The notes below the pieces were generated by a model, which made no database searches, was not told where the DNA came from, and worked only from the letters and a program-made list of their open reading frames with translations. The position numbers and the translations under genes are program-made. 6,631 nt of DNA from Streptosporangiaceae bacterium (GTDB lineage Bacteria; Actinomycetota; Actinomycetes; Streptosporangiales; Streptosporangiaceae): contig JASHOI010000805.1 in assembly GCA_030041195.1 (NCBI GenBank), positions 1-6,631 on the forward strand, written 5' to 3'. Shown one piece after another: positions 1 through 5,523 of the stretch. Numbering within the stretch: position 1 is the stretch's first letter; every line of letters begins with the position of its first letter.

Positions 1-1
1 C

Positions 2-991
2 CACTTCCGGCGGCTGTTCGACATCACGCCCGAGGTGGTCGCCCACGACCTGCATCCCGACTACCTGTCCACGAAGTACGCGGCGCAGCTCGCGGACGGA
101 GAGGTCGCCGGCGCGGCGGACCTGGCCGGCGTCGAGCTCGTGGGCGTCCAGCACCACCACGCGCACATCGCGTCCTGCCTGGCCGACAACCGGGCCAGCG
201 GGCCGGTGATCGGGGTGGCGTTCGACGGCACCGGCTACGGGCCGGACGGCACAATCTGGGGCGGCGAGTTCCTGATCGCCGACCTGGCCCGGTATGAGCG
301 GGCCGGTCACCTCGCGCCGGTGCCGATGCCCGGCGGTGTCGCCGCGATCCGGCAGCCGTGGCGGATGGCAGCGGCCTACCTCGACGCCGCCTATCCGGAC
401 GGCCCGCCGGACGGCCCGGACGATGCCGGCGGCCTCGACGTGGCCCGGCGCAACCGGCGGCTCTGGCCCGGGGTGCTGCAGATGGCCAGGCGCGGGGTCA
501 ACTCCCCGCTGACGTCGAGCGCGGGCCGGCTGTTCGACGCGGCGGCCGCGATCCTCGGCGTCCGCGACGCGATCAACTATGAGGGCCAGGCCGCGATCGA
601 GCTTGAGCAGCTGGCCGACCCCGCAGAGCGGGGCGGCTACCGTGCCGGCATCACCGGGCCGGAGCCGTTCCGGATCGCCGGCCATGACCTGATCCGGGCC
701 GTCGTCGAGGACCTGGCCGCCGGCGCCGCGCCGGACGTGGTCGCCGCCCGGTTCCACAACGGTGTCGCCGGCCTGATCGCCGAGTGCTGCCTGCTGCTGC
801 GCGAGCGCCACGGCCTGAGCACGGTCGCCCTGTCCGGCGGGGTGTTCCAGAACCTGCTGCTGCTGCGGGCCACCGTCGCCCGGCTGGAGCGGCATGGCTT
901 CGGCGTCCTGGTGCAGTCGCGGGTGCCGTGCAACGACGGCGGGATCAGCCTCGGCCAGGCGGTCGTGGCGGCGGCGCGGCACCGGGGCTGA
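2..991 (+). CDS. hypF: HypF carbamoyltransferase, C-terminal part (5' end outside window)
   Basis: HypF converts carbamoyl phosphate to a carbamoyl-adenylate and passes the carbamoyl group to the C-terminal cysteine of HypE, the first step toward the cyanide ligands of the [NiFe] active site. The reading frame is open from base 2 and gives 329 residues ending in TGA at 989-991. Full HypF proteins are about 750 residues, so only the Kae1-like C-terminal half is here; the acylphosphatase, zinc-finger and YrdC-like parts must lie to the left. Visible family motifs are AHDLHPDYLSTKYA near the start, the metal-binding HHHAH (fragment residues 51-55), GVAFDGTGYG (71-80), SSAGRLFDA (about 172-180), YEGQAA (193-198), LSGGVFQN (277-284) and NDGGISLGQ (311-319). 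No damage is seen. The gene converges on hypB with a 48-bp gap, so it is not part of the - strand operon. The identification is very secure. Confidence 0.97.
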   Translation, partial: HFRRLFDITPEVVAHDLHPDYLSTKYAAQLADGEVAGAADLAGVELVGVQHHHAHIASCLADNRASGPVIGVAFDGTGYGPDGTIWGGEFLIADLARYERAGHLAPVPMPGGVAAIRQPWRMAAAYLDAAYPDGPPDGPDDAGGLDVARRNRRLWPGVLQMARRGVNSPLTSSAGRLFDAAAAILGVRDAINYEGQAAIELEQLADPAERGGYRAGITGPEPFRIAGHDLIRAVVEDLAAGAAPDVVAARFHNGVAGLIAECCLLLRERHGLSTVALSGGVFQNLLLLRATVARLERHGFGVLVQSRVPCNDGGISLGQAVVAAARHRG

Positions 992-1024
992 GCACCGCGG
1001 CTGAGCGCCGCGGCTGAGCACCGG
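986..1024. repeat. 13-bp direct repeat, three copies, across the hypF stop
   Basis: Three adjacent 13-bp units (986-998, 999-1011, 1012-1024) read GGCTGAGCACCGC with one change in copy 2 and one in copy 3. Each contains TGA. Because 13 is not a multiple of three, the TGAs at 989, 1002 and 1015 fall in all three + frames, the first being the hypF stop. Two CCGCGG boxes (995-1000 and 1008-1013) could pair as a 6-bp GC stem with a 7-nt loop. There is no T-tract on either strand, so a terminator role is only a weak possibility. Confidence 0.8.
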
Positions 1025-1039
1025 GGATGGCGGCGTGCG

Positions 1040-1891
1040 CTACTCGTGCGGTGCCGGGGTGCGGCGCCGCAGCCAGGCGTACCACTCGTTCATGCCGGCC
1101 CCGGTCGCGGCCGACACCTGCAGCATCAGCGCGTCCGGTGCGGTCTTCCTGACGTCGGCGGCGTGCCGCTTGCTGTCGAAGTCCACGTAGGGCAGCAGGT
1201 CGGTCTTGCTGACCAGGACCAGGTCCGCGCGGCGGAACATGTGCGGGTACTTCAGCGGCTTGTCGTCCCCCTCGGTCACCGACGCGAGCACCACCCGCGC
1301 CTGCTCTCCCAGGTCGAACAGGGCCGGGCAGACCAGGTTCCCAACGTTCTCGATTATGACGACCGACCCGCTCGGCGGGTCGAGCAGGCGCAGCCCCTCG
1401 GCCACCATCGCGGCATCCAGGTGGCACCCGGCACCGGTGTTGATCTGCACGACGTGGCACCCGGCCGAGCGGATCCGCTCGGCGTCGAGCATGGCCGCCT
1501 GGTCGCCTTCGATGACCCTGATGGCCATCTTGCCGGCCAGCTCCCGCGCCGTGCGCTCGAGCAGCGTGGTCTTGCCCGCGCCGGGGGAGCTCATCAGGTT
1601 GACCGCCAGAACGCCCCGCTGCCGCAGCCAGTCGCGGTTGAGCTCGGCCAGCCGGTCGTTCTTGGCCAGCACCTTCTGCTCTAGCTGGACGGTCCGCTCG
1701 TCCCCGTGGGCCCCGTGGTCGTGCTCGTCGTGCGTCCCGTGGTCGTGCTCGTCGTGGGTCCCGTGGTCGTGCGGCGGGTGCTCGTGGCCGTCGTGGTGAT
1801 GCGCGTGCTGATGCTGCCCGGCTGTCCCGGCCTCGCCGACCGGGAACAGCCGGACCGCCGAAGTTCCCGAGCAGCCACACGTCGCGCACAT
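1040..1891 (-). CDS. hypB: HypB, nickel-binding GTPase for hydrogenase maturation
   Basis: HypB is the cytoplasmic GTPase that, with HypA, delivers nickel to the hydrogenase large subunit after the Fe(CN)2CO group is in place. The 283-residue product starts MCATCGC, the N-terminal Cys motif (C2, C5, C7) that binds nickel tightly in several HypB proteins. Next comes a His-rich stretch with 16 histidines in residues 27-62, partly made of HDHGTHDE units. The G domain follows: Walker A PGAGKTT (103-109), EGDQ (127-130), the G-domain metal site Cys155-His156 in GAGCHLD, ENVGNLVCP (180-188) and the guanine-specificity motif SKTD (227-230). The frame extends further upstream, but ATG at 1891 is chosen because it gives the family N-terminus and has AGGTGG seven bases upstream. 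The gene lies 2 bases after the hypA stop, so coupled translation is likely. The His-rich region implies nickel storage as well as delivery, by analogy with other His-rich HypB proteins. Confidence 0.97.
   Translation of the reverse strand: MCATCGCSGTSAVRLFPVGEAGTAGQHQHAHHHDGHEHPPHDHGTHDEHDHGTHDEHDHGAHGDERTVQLEQKVLAKNDRLAELNRDWLRQRGVLAVNLMSSPGAGKTTLLERTARELAGKMAIRVIEGDQAAMLDAERIRSAGCHVVQINTGAGCHLDAAMVAEGLRLLDPPSGSVVIIENVGNLVCPALFDLGEQARVVLASVTEGDDKPLKYPHMFRRADLVLVSKTDLLPYVDFDSKRHAADVRKTAPDALMLQVSAATGAGMNEWYAWLRRRTPAPHE
1712..1772 (-). repeat. 24-bp in-frame tandem repeat in the HypB His-rich region
   Basis: On the + strand a 24-bp unit beginning CCCGTGGTCGTGCTCGTCG occurs at 1712-1735 and 1736-1759 (23 of 24 bases identical), with a 13-base third start at 1760-1772. 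It encodes eight-residue HDHGTHDE-type units on the - strand. Gain or loss of a unit would keep the frame and change the number of histidines. Confidence 0.85.
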
Positions 1892-1893
1892 GG

Positions 1894-2223
1894 TCAGGCC
1901 ACCTGAACCGAAGCGATCTTGAGTTCCTCCCCGGAGACCACCTTGACCTCGATGCTGCCGCACGGGCAGATCGCGATCGGGCCGTCCGGCTCGAAATCGC
2001 TGCCGCACACCTTGCAGTGGCACCGGCCCGCGGTCTCGGTGATCTCCAGCCGCGCCCCCTCCAGGTTCGTGCCCTCCGTGACCAGGTCGAAGCAGAACCT
2101 GACCGAATCGGCAACAACGCCGGACAGTGCGCCAATTTCCAGGTGTACACAGGTGATCCGGGCGTCGGGGAGACGCTCGGTCACCGCGTCGACGACGCTC
2201 TCGGTGATGGCTAGCTCGTGCAC
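1894..2223 (-). CDS. hypA: HypA, nickel metallochaperone
   Basis: HypA is a small zinc protein that binds nickel through its N-terminal Met-His(-Glu) motif and hands it, with HypB, to the hydrogenase large subunit. The product is 109 residues, close to the usual 110-120. The start is GTG at 2223, giving MHELAITESVV. A longer reading with an upstream ATG would bury His2, which must be at position 2 to bind nickel. An AGAGGA Shine-Dalgarno ends six bases before the GTG. The zinc site is visible as C70-x2-C73-G and C86-P-C88-G-S; Cys68 is an extra cysteine. The second pair is CPC rather than the CPxC found in many homologues. The gene is 43 bases after hypE, the widest gap in the array, and 2 bases before hypB. 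Confidence 0.96.
   Translation of the reverse strand: MHELAITESVVDAVTERLPDARITCVHLEIGALSGVVADSVRFCFDLVTEGTNLEGARLEITETAGRCHCKVCGSDFEPDGPIAICPCGSIEVKVVSGEELKIASVQVA
1899..1904 (-). promoter_or_regulatory. Shine-Dalgarno for hypB
   Basis: AGGTGG on the - strand lies within the last codons of hypA, seven bases before the hypB ATG at 1891. It supports that start over the longer open frame. Confidence 0.7.
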
Positions 2224-2229
2224 CGCCTG

Positions 2230-2235
2230 TCCTCT
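2230..2235 (-). promoter_or_regulatory. Shine-Dalgarno for hypA (decides a GTG start)
   Basis: AGAGGA on the - strand lies in the 43-base hypE-hypA gap, six bases before the GTG at 2223. Together with the need for His at position 2, it fixes the hypA start. Confidence 0.65.
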
Positions 2236-2266
2236 TCCGTTCGCTCCGGTGGAATGCTGCGCCCGC

Positions 2267-3457
2267 TCAGCAGATGCGGGGGAGGGGGTCGCCCACCAGC
2301 AGGTCAACGATCCTGGTGCCGCCGAAGGCGGTCTTGAGCTGCACGATGCCCGGCGGATCGGCGGTGACCTGCCCGATCACGGCCGCATGCTCGCCGAGCG
2401 GATGGGCCCGCAACGCGGCGAGGGCCCGGTCGGCCTGGTCTGGTTCCACCACGGCGACCATGCGCCCCTCGCACGCCACGTACATCGGGTCGATGCCGAG
2501 CAGTTCGGCGGCGCCGCGCACCTCGGGACGCACCGGGATGTCGTTCTCGCTGACCATGACGCCCACGTTGGCGGCCTTGGCGATCTCGTTCAGGATCGTG
2601 GCCACCCCGCCGCGGGTCGCGTCGCGCAGCGCGCGGACCCCGTGGGTTTCGGACAGCAGCCCGGCCACCAGCCCGCTGAGCGGTGCGGTGTCCGAGGTCA
2701 CGTCCGCCTCGATGTCCAGCTCGCCGCGGGCAAGCATGATCGTGACCCCGTGGTCGCCGATCGGGCCGGAGACGATGATCGCGTCCCCGGGCCGCGCGTT
2801 CGCGACGCCCAGGTCGAGACCGTCCTCGACGGTGCCGACACCGGCCGTGTTGATGTAGCAGCCGTCGGCCTTGCCCTTCTCCACCACCTTGGTGTCGCCG
2901 GTGACCACCTGGACGCCCGCGGCGTCGGCGGCCTCGCGCATGGACCGGACTATTCTGGTCAGGTCCGCGACCGGGAAGCCTTCCTCCAGGATGAAGCCGG
3001 CCGACAGGAACAGCGGGCTGGCGCCGGACATCGCCAGGTCGTTGACCGTGCCGTTGACGGCCAGGTCACCGATGCTTCCGCCGGGGAAGAACAGCGGCGA
3101 CACGACGTAGGAATCGGTCGTGAGCGCCAGGCGCGCCCCGCCGACCTGCAGCCGGGCGGCGTCCTCGAGCGGCTCGAGCAGGGGGTTGCGGAACTCGTCG
3201 AGGAAGATCGCCTCGATCAGGGTCTGGGTGGCCTTGCCCCCGGCCCCGTGCGACATGGTGATCCGCTCTTCCTTGACCCGCGGGCGGCTGCGGCGGGCCC
3301 GGTCGATGCGCTCGAGCACCAGTTCCTCGCGGACCGTGCCCGGCAGCGGCTGCGGGGAGCCGCGCCGGGCGCCGCTGGCCTCCTCTTCGCGGGCCTGCTC
3401 TTCGTGGACCTTGAGGGCCTCGGCCACCCAGCCGAGGTTCTGCTGGCCGGCGGTCAT
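2267..3457 (-). CDS. hypE: HypE, carbamoyl dehydratase (cyanide ligand synthesis)
   Basis: HypE accepts a carbamoyl group from HypF on its C-terminal cysteine and dehydrates it with ATP to a thiocyanate, the cyanide donor for the HypC-HypD iron. The C-terminus reads PRIC, so the acceptor Cys396 is present. It has the PurM/AIRS-type ATP fold: SHGAGGKA (69-76), then DSYVVSPLFFPGGSIGDLAVN, GDTKVVEKGKADG and DATRGGVATILNE. The product is 396 residues against about 330-350 for typical HypE. The excess is N-terminal: about 60 residues precede the usual start of similarity near KEERIT, including a charged, probably helical stretch (EEQAREEEASGARR). The ATG at 3457 is well supported: it overlaps the hypD stop as ATGA, and a perfect AAGGAGG lies 10 bases upstream. 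A GTG at 3319 (350 residues) is a possible internal start, with a GAGGAA just before it. Confidence 0.96.
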   Translation of the reverse strand: MTAGQQNLGWVAEALKVHEEQAREEEASGARRGSPQPLPGTVREELVLERIDRARRSRPRVKEERITMSHGAGGKATQTLIEAIFLDEFRNPLLEPLEDAARLQVGGARLALTTDSYVVSPLFFPGGSIGDLAVNGTVNDLAMSGASPLFLSAGFILEEGFPVADLTRIVRSMREAADAAGVQVVTGDTKVVEKGKADGCYINTAGVGTVEDGLDLGVANARPGDAIIVSGPIGDHGVTIMLARGELDIEADVTSDTAPLSGLVAGLLSETHGVRALRDATRGGVATILNEIAKAANVGVMVSENDIPVRPEVRGAAELLGIDPMYVACEGRMVAVVEPDQADRALAALRAHPLGEHAAVIGQVTADPPGIVQLKTAFGGTRIVDLLVGDPLPRIC

Positions 3458-4584
3458 GACCGGGTCGCCTCCTTGACCCTGGTCCTGGTCAGCCGGCCGT
3501 AGTTGTAGTACGCGGCACAGGCGCCCTCGGGCGAGACCATGCAGGTGCCGATCGGCGTCTCCGGGGTGCACGCGGTCCCGAAGACCTTGCACTCCCAGGG
3601 TTTGAGCACGCCCTTGAGGACTTCTCCGCACTGGCACGCCTTCGGGTCCGCGACCCGCACGCCCGGCACCGAGAACAGCAGCTCGGCATCGAACTTGGCG
3701 TACTGCTCCCTGACCTTGAGCGCGGAATGCGAGATAAAGCCGAGGCCGCGCCACTCGAAGTACGGGCGCAGTTCCATGGTCTCGCCGATCGCCTTGAGCG
3801 CGACCAGGTTGCCGTCCCACGGGACGACCCGCGAGTACTGGTTCTCGACCTTGGACTCGCCGCGGGAGAGCTGCAGCATCAGCATGTAGATCGACTGCAG
3901 GATGTCCAGCGGCTCGAACCCGGCGACGACGACGGGCTTGCCGTAGTCGCGGGCGATGAACTCGTAGGGCCGGCAGCCGATCACCGTGGACACGTGCCCG
4001 GGCCCCAGGAACCCGTCGAGCCGCAGGTCGGGCGAGTCGAGGATGGCCTTGATGGCCGGGATGATCGTCACGTGGTTACAGAAGATCGAGAAGTTGTCCA
4101 GGCCCTCGGCCGCGGCACGCAGCACGGTCATCGCGGTCGAGGGCGCGGTGGTCTCGAACCCGATCGCCATGAAAACCACCCGTTTATCGGGATTTTTTCT
4201 GGCGATCTTCAGCGAGTCGAGCGGCGAGTACACCATCCGGATGTCGGTGCCCTTGGCCTTGGCGTCGAAGAACGACCCGTTGCTGCCGGGCACCCGCATC
4301 ATGTCGCCGAACGAGGTCATGATCACGTCGGGCTCGGCCGCCAGCGCCATCGCGTCGTCGACCCGCCCCATCGGGATCACGCACACCGGGCAGCCGGGCC
4401 CGTGTACCAGGGTGATCTGCTCCGGCAGGTAGTCCTCGAGCCCGTGCTTGTAGATCGTGTGGGTGTGCCCGCCGCACACCTCCATCAGCTTGTACTGGCG
4501 CCCCGGCTCGCACAGCGCCGTGATCTTGGCGGCGAGGGCGTGTGCCTTGTCGGCGTCACGGAACTCATCGACGAACCGCATCAT
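3454..4584 (-). CDS. hypD: HypD, [4Fe-4S] scaffold for Fe(CN)2CO assembly
   Basis: HypD forms a complex with HypC in which the Fe(CN)2CO precursor of the [NiFe] site is built. It carries a [4Fe-4S] cluster and redox-active thiols. The 376-residue product matches the family's usual length. Visible motifs are MRFVDEFR at the N-terminus, VCGGHTH (Cys37), HGPGCPVC (Cys65, Cys68), AIGFETTAPST, and the C-terminal cluster cysteines 317, 319, 332, 339, 348 and 356. Two tandem ATGs exist at 4584 and 4581. The second gives the family-typical MRFVDE start and better spacing (7 rather than 4 bases) from the AGGGGG upstream, so the true start may be 4581. The gene begins 8 bases after hypC and overlaps hypE by 4 bases. 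An AT-rich codon run around residues 129-134 (AGA AAA AAT CCC GAT AAA) stands out from the GC-rich surroundings, although its amino acids look normal for the family. Confidence 0.97.
   Translation of the reverse strand: MMRFVDEFRDADKAHALAAKITALCEPGRQYKLMEVCGGHTHTIYKHGLEDYLPEQITLVHGPGCPVCVIPMGRVDDAMALAAEPDVIMTSFGDMMRVPGSNGSFFDAKAKGTDIRMVYSPLDSLKIARKNPDKRVVFMAIGFETTAPSTAMTVLRAAAEGLDNFSIFCNHVTIIPAIKAILDSPDLRLDGFLGPGHVSTVIGCRPYEFIARDYGKPVVVAGFEPLDILQSIYMLMLQLSRGESKVENQYSRVVPWDGNLVALKAIGETMELRPYFEWRGLGFISHSALKVREQYAKFDAELLFSVPGVRVADPKACQCGEVLKGVLKPWECKVFGTACTPETPIGTCMVSPEGACAAYYNYGRLTRTRVKEATRS
3468..3474 (-). promoter_or_regulatory. Perfect Shine-Dalgarno for hypE
   Basis: AAGGAGG on the - strand, inside the 3' end of hypD, lies 10 bases before the hypE ATG at 3457. 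It is the strongest ribosome binding site in the window and fixes the long N-terminus of HypE. Confidence 0.8.
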
Positions 4585-4592
4585 CGCACCCC

Positions 4593-4865
4593 CTACTCGA
4601 TCCGTGATTCGGCCAGCGCGGCGAGCTCGTCCTCGTAGGCCTGGCCGATCCCCTCGAGGAACTGCATGGCCGCCGCGGCCTCGGCCTCGTCGATCTTCGA
4701 CAGGGCGAACCCGACGTGGATCAGCACCCACTCGCCGGGCTTGGGCGGATCGTCGGACAGCAGGCCGATATTGATGACGCGGCGAACACCGCTCACGTCC
4801 ACCCGGGCCAGGTCGGGCTGATCGGGCACGAACTCGATCACCTCACCGGGTATGCCGAGGCACAT
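4593..4865 (-). CDS. hypC: HypC, Fe(CN)2CO chaperone
   Basis: HypC (HypC/HybG/HupF family) partners HypD during Fe(CN)2CO assembly and carries the iron unit to the hydrogenase large-subunit precursor. The 90-residue product begins MCLGIPGEV; after Met removal, Cys2 is the essential iron-unit ligand. The conserved HVGFALSKID lies at residues 50-59, with His50. The middle is the expected small beta-barrel, and a charged helical C-terminus (DEAEAAAAMQFLEGIGQAYEDEL) follows. AAGGGG, ending eight bases before the ATG, is a good ribosome binding site. The gene lies 13 bases after the protease and 8 before hypD. Its partner HypD follows directly, consistent with co-production of the complex. Confidence 0.96.
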   Translation of the reverse strand: MCLGIPGEVIEFVPDQPDLARVDVSGVRRVINIGLLSDDPPKPGEWVLIHVGFALSKIDEAEAAAAMQFLEGIGQAYEDELAALAESRIE

Positions 4866-4878
4866 GTGATCAACCCCT

Positions 4879-5523
4879 TCACGATCGGCGGCTGCTGCCG
4901 GCGGCTGGTTGCCGGTCTGCCTCGGCGGGCAGGCCGTCTGCCCCGGGGGGCAGGCTGTCTGTCTCGGCGGGCTGGCCGGCTGCGTCGGCTGGCCGGCCCC
5001 CTTCGGCCACGGATCCGGCGGCTTCGCCGGCTCCGGCGGCGCGTACCAGGTCGAGCACGATCCGCACCGCCTCGTCGACCGCGGCGGTGACCGGCGCGCT
5101 CAGCCCGATCCGTTCATCGATGCTGGCCGGCTCGCAGCCGACCAGGAGCACCCGCCCGGCTTCGGCGCCGAGCAGGTTCAGCATCCCGAACACAACGTCA
5201 GGCTGCATGCCATGACCGTCAAGTAGCGGGATTCCCCTACCCGGCTCGGGCGGCTCGGGCGGCGCCGCCGGGGCACCGGGGTCCAGCTCCATGACGTACA
5301 CCGTGCCCGGGTCGCCGCCGCGCGGCGTGGCGTCGACCAGGATCGTGGTCTCAAAGCCTTCGGCCAGGTCGTAGGCCAGGTGCATGCCGCTGATGCCGTA
5401 GTCGGCGACCCGGACCCAGTCCGGCAGCCCGGCGGAGGCCAGCCGGCCGGCGACCTCGACGCCGAACCCGTCGTCACCAAGAAAGATGTTGCCGACCCCG
5501 GCGATCAGCATCCGCCCGGTCAC
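4879..5523 (-). CDS. [NiFe]-hydrogenase maturation endopeptidase (M52, HyaD/HycI-like) with repeat-built tail
   Basis: This family cuts the C-terminal extension from the hydrogenase large subunit once nickel is inserted. The product is 214 residues from a GTG at 5523 that overlaps the preceding stop as GTGA. An in-frame ATG at 5511 (MLIAGVGN) is an alternative and closer to the usual family N-terminus. Motifs are GVGNIFLGDDGFG (residues 9-21), where Asp18 sits at the position of the nickel-sensing acidic residue of HybD; LVDATPRGG with Asp64; and LLDGHGM with His104, the likely third metal contact. GCEPASIDERIGLS (129-142) is also typical. A proline-rich insert (about 81-95) precedes the HGM motif. 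The core ends near residue 162. Residues 163-214 are a low-complexity Ala/Gly/Pro/Glu/Asp tail containing four seven-residue repeats, unusual for a family of about 150-165 residues. Position just before hypC is consistent with maturation. Which hydrogenase it serves cannot be told from this window. Confidence 0.93.
   Translation of the reverse strand: MTGRMLIAGVGNIFLGDDGFGVEVAGRLASAGLPDWVRVADYGISGMHLAYDLAEGFETTILVDATPRGGDPGTVYVMELDPGAPAAPPEPPEPGRGIPLLDGHGMQPDVVFGMLNLLGAEAGRVLLVGCEPASIDERIGLSAPVTAAVDEAVRIVLDLVRAAGAGEAAGSVAEGGRPADAAGQPAETDSLPPGADGLPAEADRQPAAGSSRRS
4915..4998 (-). repeat. 21-bp in-frame tandem repeat encoding the protease tail
   Basis: Four adjacent 21-bp units (4915-4935, 4936-4956, 4957-4977, 4978-4998) with a + strand core like GTCTGCCTCGGCGGGCAGG are imperfect copies. 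On the - strand they encode GRPADAA, GQPAETD, SLPPGAD and GLPAEAD, residues 176-203 of the maturation protease. A degenerate fifth protein unit (RQPAAGS) follows. Expansion by replication slippage is the likely origin. Confidence 0.85.

Noticed and set aside
992..1039. Intrinsic bidirectional terminator between hypF and hypB
   Set aside because: Only a 6-bp CCGCGG stem can form and neither strand has a T-tract, so the repeat is recorded without a terminator call.
945..2150. 401-codon - strand open frame overlapping hypB in another frame
   Set aside because: Its translation is Arg/Ala/Gly-rich filler, while the overlapping hypB frame has full GTPase motifs.
2224..2266. Internal promoter in the hypE-hypA gap
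   Set aside because: The 43-base gap is GC-rich with no convincing -35/-10 pair; only a ribosome binding site is supported.
1919..3502. 527-codon + strand open frame antisense to hypA and hypE
   Set aside because: It lies opposite two well-supported genes, its translation is low-complexity with no recognisable motif, and long antisense frames are expected in very GC-rich coding DNA.
4161..4210. Frameshift error or pseudogene in hypD at the poly-A run
   Set aside because: The hypD frame and its conserved motifs continue intact on both sides of the run, so no disruption is present.
3727..4638. 303-codon + strand open frame antisense to hypD
   Set aside because: Same reason: a GC-driven shadow of hypD, rich in Arg, Gly, Val, His and Asp, with no family motif.
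4915..4998. CRISPR-like array
   Set aside because: The 21-bp units are adjacent, have no unique spacers, and are in frame inside the protease gene.
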